Part shown: one piece after another, positions 10,995-23,500 of the stretch
Position numbering within the stretch: position 1 is the stretch's first letter
Layout of the letters: each line of letters begins with the position of its first letter
Assembly: GCA_033964015.1 (NCBI GenBank)
Contig: CM066913.1
Span: 10,720,953-10,784,952, forward strand
Reading direction: 5' to 3'
DNA from: Scolanthus callimorphus
Taxonomy: Eukaryota; Cnidaria; Anthozoa; Actiniaria; Edwardsiidae
Length of the DNA stretch: 64,000 nt
The notes under the pieces: generated by a model
Database searches by the model: none
The model's input: the letters and a program-made list of their open reading frames with translations, nothing else
Told to the model about the DNA's origin: nothing
Position numbers and translations under genes: made by a program

Positions 10995-13061
10995 TTAGGA
11001 CGTAATAGTGGTACAAGTCGCCGATTTCTGGTGACGAAAGTGGAATGGTTGCATTACAGAATTCGTACGACAACTGAGATGCGCGATCTCTACTACTCTG
11101 TCCCGTGACCGGAATAGATCTAGAAAGTCCCTTCTGTACTCCTTGTTGCTGAGGCAGTAGATAGCGGGATTAACACACGAGTTAAACATGGCTAGCACGA
11201 CAGTAAACTGATAAAACCCATGCGGCAACTCCAGCGTGTCAAACTGACGCAAAATGAAAAATACTTCAGCCGGAAACCAGCATAACGTCAAGAGGAGCGC
11301 CGTCATGGCGCACATGCGCACTAATCGCTTCTTGTTAATCCAATAAAAACTCATTCCGTTTGTATGCACATGCGCGTGAACGCTGACACGACTAAGACGC
11401 ATGCTCATCCAAACATGAGCAAAAGTCAACCACGTGACTAAGCCCGGTAAGAAGAATGTGATAGTGATATGAATAACGGTGAGTATGCGCGCTATATTAA
11501 TTCCGTACGGTGGAACTATCACCTTACATCTGGCACTACTGACACTGATCTGAAATAGCTCGTTAATCTGCGTAGCACAGCTGAAGAGCCATATCGACGC
11601 AATGTAGGCGCACACACGTCGGGTTTGGAAGGTGACCTTGTAGCGGACGGGCTTGACGACCGCGTACCAGCGTTCTATTGCCATGAACATGACAGTCAAG
11701 GTGGACGCCTTGCCGAAGATGAACAGTACGTACGTGGAGGCAATCAGTCTGCAGAACGTCTCGCCAGCGGTGTTTGCTGGGATGCTTTTGAACACGTGGT
11801 CGGGTATGATGTAGCCCGGAGTGATGAACAAGAAGATCCCTACACACACGATAGGAGAGTTAGTCACCATTGCAGAACGCAAGGCGTAATTCAAGGCATA
11901 TGCCTAAAACACAAGCTGCAACAAGCCACGTCAATCTTGCGACAACCTACTTTGAGTAGTTCAACTGGGGAGAAATAGGACCACACACTCAAAACCAGAC
12001 TAACTAGACAGATTCAGAACAGGTATTTGAAGGACATGAATAATACATAAATCGTCTGTGAAATTAGTTTCATCAGGGAGATCAATTTTCTTATATATAT
12101 TGTTGAGATTATTCTGCTTAAAAGGGCAGAAAGGGAAAAGTATCTCACCCACAGCTAGGCGTGTCAGAATATCTTGCGTTGCAAACGTTTCCCGTGGGTT
12201 TCACAGGTCAAAGAAACACGCGGGAATTTTCTGACCCTGAAACCCCACGGGAACGTTTGCTTCGCAGGCTTTTGCCAGATGATCATACCAGCACGGATCA
12301 ATTTGTTGGGAGAGCAACTAAAGCAAAGGAAATTCTATTATCGATGTGTTTACTCAATAAGTTGAATGTTTGACTGGATACCAGGATAAGACCGTAATCA
12401 TAGCGCAATTGTATGTCAATTGTAGTTACTGTCAAATGTTAGGTAAACACCGCTATGATATAGAGGGAACGCGACTCTAACAAACATCTGTTCTGTGTGC
12501 CGCCAATTTTGCCATTTTTCATACGATTCTCTGTTTTCCTGCGTTTTTGTTTTTTTCAAATCATGATTCTCATTTTCCTTCCATGATTTCGAAAGGAATG
12601 GTATTGTTCATTTTTGTCTCTTCTTCTTGAAAGTCCTTCTTCCAGGTAAACAACTATTATCGAAATAAGAACAAGCGTTTTGGCTAAACAATGTCTTCAA
12701 AATAATAGCAACAAGCGCTATTGACGGATTCGCAACAGATCTCAAGGGCCGGCTAAAAGAGTCTAGATGAAACTAACAAAGAGTTCTAATCGCCAAAATG
12801 TCTAAAACCAGGTTTACCTGTGAGTAGATCGGTCACGGCTAAGTTCAGGATCAGGATATTATAAGGTTTGTGAAGTAACGCTTCCTTCTCACCACCACAA
12901 CACAAATAAGAATGTTCCCAACAAGCGAGAGGAGAGCAATAACACCAAACGCGGCGTGAGCCACCGCACTTTCCCGCGCCATCACTTTCGTCTGACCGCG
13001 GAGTGGCGTTGCCGCTACTGTTATGTTTTGCAAGGGCGGAGACCACTAGCTGTAATTTCAT
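10995..13061 (-). CDS. class-A GPCR, copy 2, exon 1 frameshifted
   Basis: Receptor of the same family as copies 1, 3 and 4. Exon 2 (10995-11839) is intact. It has GIFLFITPGYIIPD in TM2/ECL1, the TM3 Cys (TFCRLIAS), ERW, SARCKV in ECL2, LCWFP in TM6, NPAIY in TM7, then NKEYRRDF and a Ser/His-rich tail. Exon 1 (12818-13033) opens MQNITVAAT with TM1 (FGVIALLSLVGNILICVVVV) in one frame. TM2 (HKPYNILILNLAVTDLLTG) is in the next frame, so one base seems missing at about 12885 within RRKR/LLHK. An alternative start at 13061 keeps a single open frame into exon 2 but destroys TM1. The splice phase is 1, as in the other copies. Either a decaying gene or an assembly error. Confidence 0.8.
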
Positions 13062-13772
13062 CTGTAAATTGTTTCCTTCATCAAAGCAATCAGAGATTTT
13101 TTTTTAGAAGAAAAATACAAATTAGCGCTCCAGGGACGTCGGTAGGTTTGACAAAAGTTAGACATTGTTTGATCAAGCACTCGGAAGGCGTCTTGCAATG
13201 TCCACTGTCATTGGTTGATAAGTAAAGGACCGTAAAGCCAATAAGAGTTTGATACCTCTCTTCCTTTGGGTGTTAAATTTAATGGATCAAAAACAAATAG
13301 AGATCTATTCAATTCTTCTGATCTTGTCTAATTCTTAAGTCAGTTGTTTTATAGTAATACAATTTCAAAATACTTAATGTAAATATAATTACAGGGCAGT
13401 GCTTTGTAAACGCGAAGTCGACGTTAATAGTATGAAACCTTCAGTCAGGGATACATAGCAAACGAGATATGTTTGTGAAGTTATTTTATTGTCCTTAGTT
13501 ATCAATAACCGTCTAATATAACCACTTCATTGCTTATAATACATGGCATATATAATGCATTATAACTCAGTGACTTTTTTAAACCGAATTATCGTGCCTC
13601 GTTTGACAGTATACTTGTCTTTGAGATTGTTCATGAATATTTTGATTAACTTGACAATTTCCATCATATTTATTTCTATACATGCGTGTGTTTGTAATAA
13701 TGGGGTCATCCTAAACTCCAAAGTTCCACAGGGTAATTTTGAAGTTGGCTGTTCATCAGACCAGACGATAAG
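13062..13772. other. intergenic AT-rich stretch between GPCR copies 2 and 3
   Basis: No frame resembles a protein. It must contain the 5' region of copy 2 and 3' flank of copy 3. A MITE follows at 13773. Confidence 0.5.
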
Positions 13773-13928
13773 CAGGGGTGGATTAAGAGGGGGCCACTGC
13801 CCCCCCCCCCCCCCCCCTTTCTCTCGGGAGACTTTCCTATGCTGGAGGAAATTTGAAGATGTTCGTCCCTTGTTTTCACTATATCCGGCCACTATTCCCC
13901 CCACCCTTTCTGTCTGGATCCGCCCCTG
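13773..13928. mobile_element. short hAT-like MITE
   Basis: Left end CAGGGGTGGATTAAG and right end (reverse complement) CAGGGGCGGATCCAG form terminal inverted repeats over about 156 bp. CAGGG ends are typical of hAT elements. A run of 18 C residues follows the left end. The 8-bp target duplication expected for hAT is not visible, so the class is tentative. Confidence 0.55.
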
Positions 13929-13965
13929 ATATACGTACCCCCACGAGTATATATTCTTGCCGCTA

Positions 13966-16262
13966 CTAGTTGCTCTCTTTTAGCGTGTATGATGACGAAC
14001 TCGTTGTGATTATAGACGCCATAGACGACAAGCGTCTTACGTCAAGAGCTATCTCAGTACAAGGCGCTTCATGATTGATACATGTACCGTTTGACAGAGA
14101 ATATGTCGTTCCAAGAAATCTGCCCAAGTCAGGGCGGTTTGATTTGCGGCAACACAGTAATCTTTTGAATTCCTTTCTGTATTCTTTGTTGGTCAGGCAG
14201 TAGAGGAATGGATTAAGGCAGCTATTGGCCATGGCTAGCACGCTAAGCACCAGGTAGGCAGTAAATGGAAGCGTGAGGACATCAAACTTGTTCAAAACAA
14301 AAAAGGTCTCGGTCGGTAACCAGCAAATCGAGAGAAAAAACGCTGCGAGTGCGCACATGCGCAGAAGTCTATTCGTGGCCTTGTTGTCGCGGATATGGCG
14401 GCGGATGTTGTTCTTACCTAGTTTGTAGACAATATGCGCAAAGGACACCCATGTTATGATGCTTGGTACATAAAATGTCGCGGTGACGTGTGTGAGAATC
14501 AAGATGCGCTCTACCTTAAGGCCATAAGGCGGGGTAACAAACGTACACAAGCCATCCTCAACAGCCGTGATGAAGAGTTCATTGACTTGGCTAACAAGAC
14601 TCACAAGCCAGATCATAAGGATATACAAATATAACCGCTTACGGCTGAATGTGATCTTGTACTGTATCGGGCGTACGATAGAGAACCAACGATCTATAGC
14701 GAGGCACATGATAGTGGACGTGGATGCTTTGCCGAACAGAAATAAAATGTAGGTAGAGCCAACCAGACGGCAGTAGATCTCGCCTGCAAGGCCTGACGGA
14801 TAAGGGAATGACTTCCGGTCTATCAAGTAGTCGGGTGTGGCCACGATAAAGATGCCTGTGAAAATACAACAGACAAATAACTAAATAAATAAACAAACAG
14901 ACAAAAGAACTGTTCGATATCCAAGACCAAAAATATTTGGCAAAAATCAGTTGAGTTCTCTTTTGATTTTGAACGCCATCACACAAGTGAACATCTGTTA
15001 ACCGATACACAGACAGATCTAAAAATAAAACTACTAATTTCAAAAGGGTCGTATTTTGGACAACACCTACTGTTTTTCATTTTATGCGTAATTCCCAATT
15101 CTATAATTATAAGACGAACTACCGAGAACCCTTATCAACTGTTCATGTGGGAGTGAAAATAATTCACGCACATTTTATCTTTTGAGCGTGAAAAAGCCGG
15201 AGTTTTTATAATATTATGTATAGAGGATATCAAACGGTGGCGCGAAGATATGAGTTTTATTTTCGAGTGGCAAGAACAATATTTTACGAATGGGCGTAGC
15301 GTAAGTAAGCTCACAGTAATCGCTGTTAGATTGTGTACATTCAAAAACTATGTCACCATGGTCACACAAATTGTCGCGTTCTTTTTTTGTCGCGGTTTGT
15401 GTTTTTTCACCTGGAATCTTGTCAGTTGTATAGCAGCTAAAAGGAAGGTTCTTTGACACAAAACTGTCATCGAAAGAGCCAGAATGTAAAATATGTTTGC
15501 CTTTTACATCTGTTAAGGGAACAGCAATTCAAATACTATTTCTATGTCAGTATTCCAAAGCACACAAGCACACGACCTGAATATGCATAATCTACTCTAT
15601 TAAGCTTTTTGTTTTGAAAATTGTCCCGCTTTCATTTCTTTTTGTATTAAATTCCTTATTGATAGCAGTGTGTGAAAGTAATTTTCCATCCCTTATAATT
15701 ATAGCGGCATCAGAAAGGTCTTGTAGCGTAATCGGTTTTGTAAGCTCATGTAATCGGATTTAGCTTTTTGATAAAGTTTTATGAGAAACGTAAAAATGTC
15801 AAGATTATATAAGTCCATTCGCTTTTGTAACATTAATGTTGGTTAGGAATCCAGTCCTGTGTTATAAAGATCCTGGCTTTACCTCAATCATTGAATCGTA
15901 CAGAAAATAAACATCGCCCTCGGGCCGATAACCCGCATACAATGGCAAATGTGACCAGCAAGAAATTTTCCACATTTTTTAGTTTGTAAGGAAGGCGGTG
16001 TTGGGTAAATCCTAGAGATATTGACTCAGTACCCACCTGACAGCATATCGGTAACCGCTAGATTACAAATGAGCACATTATATCCCTTGTTGAGCATAGA
16101 TCTCTTGCGTACCATCACAACACACAGCAAAAGATTTCCAAAAAATGCTAAAAAAGCGATTGCTCCAAACAGGGCCTTCATTGCCATGTCGTCCTTCTGA
16201 ACGGGCGTCGCGTTGGTTCCAGGAAACAAAGTATCGTTACTCCAGAACGACGAGTTATTCAT
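13966..16262 (-). CDS. class-A GPCR, copy 3, apparently intact
   Basis: The only complete member of the cluster. Exon 1 (16037-16262) encodes MNNSSFWSNDTLF with N-glycosylation sites, TM1 (FGAIAFLAFFGNLLLCVVM) and TM2 (NLAVTDMLSG). Exon 2 (13966-14855) joins in phase 1 after TTTTCACAG. Motifs: GIFIVATPDYLID, the TM3 Cys (YCRLVGS), DRWFSI at the TM3 cytoplasmic end, GLCTF in ECL2, ICWLP in TM6, NPFLY in TM7, NKEYRKEF for helix 8, then a Cys pair (LLCC) that could be palmitoylated, and a Ser-rich tail. Total about 371 residues, normal for the family. Ligand unknown; peptide or amine cannot be decided. It serves as the reference for judging damage in its neighbours. Confidence 0.9.
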
Positions 16263-16902
16263 GGCTACGTTTTCGCGTTACATTTGAAGAAAGGCTTATT
16301 ATAAAGGTTGTCTTCAGCTGCGCGTAGATCATCTGAGTGGCGTTTTGTGTCTTGCAGTGCACTGTAAATAGACTACGCGAGCTGGTACCATTACTTGGGG
16401 AGGCCCGCCACATCTCGTAGCTGATTGGTGGATTGGTATATTTAGGGTACTTGTCTGAAAAGCCTCTAAACGACACCCTAATGGGAAAGCGCAATTACGT
16501 CCGGATTTCTATGTTTTCTTCCGGGTAATAACATGACTTTTGGAAGAAAAATATATCCGACAAAAGAAGTAGCAAAGTATCATTATCATCAATGAAAATC
16601 CTTGGTAAAAAATCAGCAGGCCGCGCGCCCTTTGAACGAATTAAGATGCATAATGGGCAACTAAGATAATCTGGCTTTGTAATGGCTCAAGTAGAGGGAC
16701 GTGTGAGGCAAAGACAAAACTATCTGGTGTATTTATACAACTCGCATCGTGTATAATCTGCCTAGACTGTTTCAGTTGTTCTGCAAAAGCCATACGGTCT
16801 CCCGACATAAGTATGGCACACGTGAACAATGGCCGCTCACGGCAAACAGCCAGATTCAAATTGGTTTCTTATTCTGAAATATCAAGCATTCGTACTTTAC
16901 GC

Positions 16903-17211
16903 TTAAACGAATACATCCCTCAATTTGACCATCACCGGAATCCAAACATGAGCAAAGTGTACGGTGGCCATGTCGGCAAAGGCAAGGTTCAAGAGCAGCA
17001 AGTTATATGTCTTTCTGAGCATCCGTCTTCGCCGCAGTATCACCAGACACAAACCAAGATTACCAAGCATGGCAAGAGCGGCTATCAGTAGGTACGAGCC
17101 CTTGAGGAGCGCCGGCGAAGTATAGTCACCAGTCTCGTTATTTGAGGGCACCACAGTGGATCTCGCGTCCGAGCTGCTGTTAGGACCGTCGACTTTATAA
17201 TCACTTGCCAT
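16903..17211 (-). pseudogene. truncated class-A GPCR, copy 4 (internal deletion)
   Basis: It starts like the others: MASDYKVDGPNSSSD with sequons, TM1 (LLIAALAMLGNLGLCLVIL), then RRRRMLRKTYN and TM2 (LLLLNLAFADMAT). Directly after TM2, where every paralogue has the phase-1 intron, the frame runs into VHFAHVWIPVMVK. FAHVW is the end of TM5 in the paralogues (compare FAHVWMSM in copy 2, FAHIWVIL in copy 1). The intron, TM3, TM4 and most of TM5 are therefore missing, and TM6/TM7 are not found downstream. The remnant is in frame and could still be translated as a 102-residue two-helix fragment, but as a receptor it is dead. Confidence 0.75.
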
Positions 17212-17634
17212 AATGCGTACGACTGTCCACGAAATACACCTTTGTTGCTTGAACGTTCAACATTGAGCTGAATTGTGAAGTTCAACAGTATTTTATTAAA
17301 GCAAAAACAAAAAAGGATTCCCGCAGCGGTTATGAAACAAACGCCAAACGGGTTATACGTTATTGCTAAATGAATTTTACATGTTTTCGCGAAATGGTAC
17401 CACCACATTCATACTTATAATTAGCCGAACACTTGCAGTTTTGTTAATCTTATTGTGACACGTTTATTTACTTCCGTTACATTTTGAATTTTATTACAGC
17501 AATAACACTTCTTCAAATTACCAGAGCAGCTTTCGTATGACAGCCACGGAAAAGTCACGAAACACGGCACGCGCCTTAACATTTTCACAGTCATACAAAT
17601 TCCGCATGCTCTATTTCAAGATATAAGTCTGGAT

Positions 17635-18097
17635 TACAGTAAAACCCGCATAAAAGAACAGGTGTTTTTGGGCCTCAGGCTGATTTTGTTCTTATACATT
17701 GGGTATTTTCGGCAAAATCGGCCTGAAAATGTTCTTACAGTGTTCAAAATTGTTTTTTAACATCCAATACTGCTTACACTACCAAGAGTCAAATAAAGAA
17801 TAGGATTGGCAGAAAATAAAGCTACATGGGTAAATGCACCCTGGAAATCCGCATACAGTACCTGCTGTAGAATTTTGTGCGTAATGGTCTATTGATCTAC
17901 TGTACTCTACCACAGTAGGTTACTGTACTCAAATCCAACTGGCACCCATTTATACAGTTATACAAGAACAATTTATACAGTTATACAAGAACAATTTTTC
18001 AGGCTGAATGTGTTCTTATGTATAAGGTACCTTTTTGGCCAAATTTCAGCCCGAGTGTTCTTAATCCACTTGTTCTTTTATGCGGGTTTTTACTGTA
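17635..18097. mobile_element. 463-bp MITE with about 26-bp terminal inverted repeats
   Basis: The left end starts TACAGTAAAACCCGCATAAA and continues AGAACA. The right end reverse-complemented is the same with one extra A. The terminal TA is compatible with a Tc1/mariner-type TA target. Inside, GTTCTTATACATTGGG and GTTCTTATGTATAAGG extend the inverted symmetry. No coding capacity. A direct doublet, TTATACAGTTATACAAGAAC, occurs near 17950. Confidence 0.8.
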
Positions 18098-18177
18098 CCG
18101 TGACAACACAAAACTTGAAGTCAAAGCACAGCCCTGTCTAACCCCTCTCGAACATTCGGCTCGTTGGTCGACATATC

Positions 18178-18411
18178 GGAACGAAACCCATTCTCTTACC
18201 CAGAGCTCCCCGACTCGTAACCTCTGGCTCTGGTGACAGCCACTGACGCATGCGTGAGATTTAATACAGAGCCGCTGAGAGAAATACCTTTCAGCGCATG
18301 CTCCAAGGCTCAAAATCAACCAATCAGCGACGGCCCTCAAATGGATGTCCCCAGAGCCACCCCTGCGAGCAGACGAGCTGGGGAGCTCTGGGTACGAGAA
18401 TGAACGAAACC
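18178..18411. mobile_element. foldback element with ACCCAGAGCTCCCC arms
   Basis: 18178-18218 (GGAACGAAACCCATTCTCTT then ACCCAGAGCTCCCC) is mirrored by 18374-18411 (GGGGAGCTCTGGGTACGAGA then ATGAACGAAACC). The interior holds a second partial inverted pair, CTCTGGCTCTGG and CCCCAGAGCCACC. Non-coding. Confidence 0.65.
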
Positions 18412-18537
18412 AATAAATGAACACGGAACCACAATTTTTTTATTTTTTAAACAATTTACTTATCAATTCTTCATATGACCATATTTAGAAGTTCAGTTGC
18501 GTTGTTCATAGCGCATATTTAATAGGACATTTTCATT

Positions 18538-18682
18538 ATGACGCATTTTACTACGATTACCAGAAATCTTTGCGTTATCCCTTTGTTCGTGTAATTACCG
18601 CCTACTGTTTCCAATAGGGGCTTATCTGCATAAGAAAAGAAAACTGAAAAGGTTTCTGGTAGTCGTAGTCAAATGACGCATT
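18538..18682. repeat. small foldback repeat
   Basis: ATGACGCATTTTACTACGAT followed by TACCAGAAATCTTT at 18538-18574 is matched inverted at 18648-18682 (AAAGGTTTCTGGTAGTCGTA then GTCAAATGACGCAT). It is probably a MITE remnant. Confidence 0.6.
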
Positions 18683-18689
18683 AGTGCAC

Positions 18690-20543
18690 ACGTCTTATTG
18701 TGTTAACCAAGTTGGTTCACAGAATAACGCGCGCTGTTCAATGTGCGACACATGAGCATTAGAGGCATTGTTTGTAAACCTGAACAGAGCATCCTTCGGC
18801 TCGGTATGTCTCGTCAACTCTTCAGAAAGGTACGAAGCACAGGAAAAGAATCGCAAAACAAAAGATCCCTGGACCGAACCGCGTGGTAGATATGTATATA
18901 TGCTGATTAACGACCATATTATAGTGACTGTATTTTAGTTAGAGTAGGACCTACAGCACTTCTCCAGTTGTTTTCACTTTACAAAACCATTGTTGAAGTA
19001 TTGACGGCGTATCCTGAAAGTATCCTACAATTAATGTGCTTTTTGCTCCCTCGCTGATTGTAAGTCCCTTCCTGCAACTAGTGTAAGAAGCTTCTTATAG
19101 CTAGGAAGTACAAAAAAATCGGCCTTTGGAAAGCTTGCATCGGAAAGCGCCTCTTACTGAAATTAAGGGGGAGGGGAGGGAAGGGGTTCCATAACCTTTT
19201 ACCTGCACCCCTGCCGTCATTGTAGGCCAAACTACCGGCCTTGAAAAGCATTTTTTTTAACACTAAGAAAGGTCTACATTTTTCCAACGTTTGGACAGAA
19301 GGTATCCTCCTTTGTCATACTGACCACCTAGTTTTCCCGTAAAACTAGTCATACCTTTGTCATACTGTGTTTGTTTACAATAACTGGTGTCTTTAGCAAG
19401 TTTGCGCCAGTATTAAAAGCTTTCTCTCTGGGTTTGTGCGAGACTGGTCACTGCGCGCGTTTCCAGTACATCCGGACAAGTCACCCGTGTAATATAGTTT
19501 AGACAAAAACGTCTCCTTTTTTCGGCCTGAAAATGCTATACAGGTAAAAAAAGAACGAATAGGCAGGAATGAATTAATTAATCTAAGCCATCATAGCTTT
19601 GAAACGATATATATATCATGTCTGTCTAAACCGCGCTCTGTACGGAAATGATAATTTAGTCTACCCTAACCCTACAATTATAGCTTCATTATTGACTATA
19701 CCTAACCTGAACAAGGCCACGTCAGGGTCTGTTCAGGCTACTTGAGAGGATAATCTACTTTATACCTAAACACTTCTTATTATCATCTATTTCGAGACTT
19801 GGCGCTCTGACTTATAACGCTCCGCTGTGACATATTGGTGACTTGTGATCGGGGTTGCTGAAAATAAACAAAGATCGAATGAGCTCGTTATATACCCAAA
19901 GTACTATCTCCTGTACTAAAGGAAAGGAATGAGTTCGTTAGGTTGCAACAGATACTCTTATATACTAAGGGAATTACTAACCGTGAAAAATACGTCATCT
20001 GACGAGTCAGAGTAGCCTTTTCGACCACCGCCACTCCTACAGAATCAATCAAACAATCGGTCAGTTGGATTTGTCTGGTTAGGTCTATAGGTCAGGTCAG
20101 TTAGCTATCAGAAGTCAGTTCGGTCGGTCAGTGGGCCGGTCGGTCGGTCAGTCAGCTAGCGGGTCGATTGGTCGGTGGGTTAGTGAGTCGGTTGGTCGGT
20201 GTCATCAGCCACTCGGTTTGTCGGTGGATCAGTCAGTCAGAACAGAAACAAAAACAATCACGAACACACTCAAAAACAATCACGAACACACACAAAAACA
20301 ATTACGAACACACACAAAAACAATCACGAACACACAATACTAAAAGGATGAACGAGAATCGATGCTCACGTCCTAGAGGTGGCCCTTGGTAGCGCTTTGG
20401 CTTTAGTGTTGTGGTTTTGGTCGCCGTACTGTTCTAGTATCGTGGCGCGTGTGGACTGGGACGCCTTGCCCGAGAAACTGCCTGTCACAGGATTCCCAAC
20501 TCCCTCGATCTTGGGCTTGACTAGCGGAGCCCCGTACTATGAA
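18690..20543. other. gene-poor region with simple repeats
   Basis: No supported exon. From about 20090 to 20230 there is a degenerate GGTCGGTCAGT tract. 20250-20340 holds about four copies of a 23-bp unit containing ACAATCACGAACACACAC. The terminal exon of the long minus-strand gene begins immediately after this region. Its 3' untranslated region and polyadenylation signal should be here but are not identifiable with certainty. Confidence 0.5.
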
Positions 20544-23500
20544 TTAACAGATAGGAATGACAAATGACTCATCTGGCTTCATCACAACATTTATTAGGCT
20601 GTCAGAGACCACAGCAGCTAGACAATGATCAATGACGCACTGGGCAAAAAGTGGAGAACCCATGTTGCCAACCGAATATTTCTTCCACGCACTCACCATT
20701 TCGTTCGCCGGAAAAGATGTCGATTCATAGAGAGAATCATTCATCTTAGGAAAGGTGATGGAATACTATTTTTTTAATTTGACGAAGTTTCTTGCAGGTA
20801 GTTGAAAAGTAAAACGTGTCATTATACTGAATTCCCGGGCTATTGGCTGATTGCATTTTTAAACCGCACCGGGGGGGTTGAGGACCTCTTTTAAAAAGAC
20901 CCCTCCCCTGGAATTTCCACTCGTGAAACAGACCCCCTCCCCTGGAATTTCCAACCTCATAAAGGACCCCCTCCCCTGGAATTTCAATTTTTTCTGGCAA
21001 AATACCCCTGGAAAATCTATTTTTGGATAAAATGTCCCTGGAAAGTCACCTTTTTACCCCTCCCCCTGGAATTTCCAGTCTCCAGACACACGCCCTGCCG
21101 TGGAATTTCCAGAGTCCAAAACACCCCCCTGGAAAATTTCCATAGGTCCTCCACCCCCCTGTGCGGATTAAAAATGCAATCAGCCATTGTAAGACCAGAC
21201 AAAGCTGGATAATTCAGCTCCGTTAGCTTACCAGATTAGGGACGAATTTGTCATCATTGCTGGTCTTGGTTTTCCTCACACCATAATGATCCTCATGAAC
21301 CAGCTGGAGGACTTCCGGGCCGTCATGTTGATGCTTCTGCTGTGCCTTCTTCTCGGATTTCTTTTTCTTGCTAGACTAAATTAAGAGGTTGAAATTCACA
21401 GGTCACTAACAATCTAAAACAATCTTAAAATCCTTCAACTATATGAAAAAATATGAAAAAAATCCAGTGTCAGAAAATTGCCAAAGAAAGATCCAAACAT
21501 CCAAACATAGAGTGATAAAGAAGTGTATAAATCAGACATGGTGCATAGGGGGGTAGATTCTGTATCTACCGTATGTTTAATTGAATCGTATGGTATCTCG
21601 TCCTCAACTTCGATGCAAAAGAGATATCATACGATTCTATTATTTATTGGTAGTAACCTGAAAATATCGTACTGTCGGATGCCATCACTTACTGTCTTTT
21701 TAGATCCTTTCTTGTCCTTTGTCTCGCCTTCTCTGCTCTTGTACATGACATCATGTACCTCCATGTCGGCGGAGTCTGTTTCATCCCTTCCGTGTTTCTT
21801 GGGCTTCTTTTCCAGAATTTCTGAATAAAATGTTAACGAGAAGAGAATTAGGCCAAGCGCAAACGTGGAACTTCAGTCAAACTTCTTCTGTCGAACCTTT
21901 CCTTTTTCAAAGGATGCCGCTTCATTAGACTTTATGCTAAAAGGAAAAAATGAAAAAGGACTACACCATAACTTATCACTACAAGTGGTACCTTGGATCC
22001 TTTGGAACTGGCGCTGCTCGCTCCTGATGCTTTGCTCCTTTTGCTGTCTGTCTTTTGAAGTTTGGCTTCAGTCTCCTATCATGAGATACCAACAGAATAT
22101 CACACTCAGAATCATCACACCTAGACATGAAGATCTACCGACTCACAGAATATCACACTTGGAATCATCACACCTAGACATGGGGATCTACCGGCTCACA
22201 GAATATCACACTCAGAATCATCACACCTAGACATGAAGATCTACCGACTCACAGAATATCACACTTTGAATCATCACACCTAGACATGGGGATCTACCGA
22301 CTCACAGAATATTACACTCAGAATCATCACACCTAGACATGAAGATATACCGACTCACAGAATATCACACTCGAAATCATCACACCTAGACATGGGGATC
22401 TACCGACTCACAGAATATCACGCTCGGAATCATTACACCTAGACATGGGGATCTACCGACTCACAGAATATCACACTTGGAATCATTACACCTAGACATG
22501 GGGATCTACCGACTCACAGAATATCACACTCGGAATCATCACACCTAGACATGGGGAACTACCGACTCACAGAATATCACACTTGGAATCATTACACCTA
22601 GACATGGGGATCTACCGACTCACAGAATATCACACTCGAAATCATTGCAGGACGTTACTAAAACCAGGAATGGGGAATGGAGGAATGAGGAATGGGGAAT
22701 GGAGGAATCAGCGGTTTTACCCATGGGATTCCTTTTTTCCCATGACGCTTTGGGAGGTCAAATGCCGTCTCACGGCTCAACATGAAATATTTGCGGAACA
22801 AATTACTCATTTTTCTTTGAATTAATACGATATCCAACTGGCGAGCGTTGTTTGGCGACATTTTGAGTTAAAATACGATGCAAACAACGACGTTTTTGTT
22901 GGAGAACGTGATTCAGTGATGATTGGACTCGAAACTATAAGTAAACTGTCCCCCGTACACCAGTAAGCTAACAAAGATCAAGATGGAGAGATGATTGCGC
23001 TGGATTACAGGACGCGAATCTTACGAACCACCAATAGTATGAAAGGTGCAACTTCATAAAAACGTGCGGTGAGTGGGATGTGTTAGAATGGAGTGCGAGA
23101 AATCATTCCACGTGCGAACTCCTAAGCTAAAAATAGCGAGGACGATGGACTTTTGCTCGAGAAGCGAGAAAGCTTTGGTTCAGTCACAGGCGATCCAAGC
23201 TCTAGTCATGTGGGGTACTGTGAACGAAACATGCAACGTTGTCGCTGTAAAAAAAATATACGTAAATGTAAATATTGAAATAAAATCACGTGACATCTCC
23301 TCGGAATGTTGTAGTTGTCAAATAAAGTGCTCCTGGGGCGATTTTATTGCATTTTGGGTGGTTTTTTTGTGCCTTTTTCTTAATACCCCTACCGTATGTT
23401 ATAATAGATTGATCTATTATAGTTTCACGAGTCCAATCATCACTGAATCACGTTCTCCAACAAAAACTTCGTTGTTTGCATCGTATTTTTAACTCAAAAT

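Noticed and set aside
11563..11847. Overlapping frames on the GPCR exons (such as 11563-11847 - and 11625-11978 +)
   Set aside because: They are shadows of the GPCR copy-2 reading frame.
23073..23492. 139-codon frame inside the foldback element as a transposase
   Set aside because: No transposase motif; it crosses into the right TIR and has no homology that I can see.
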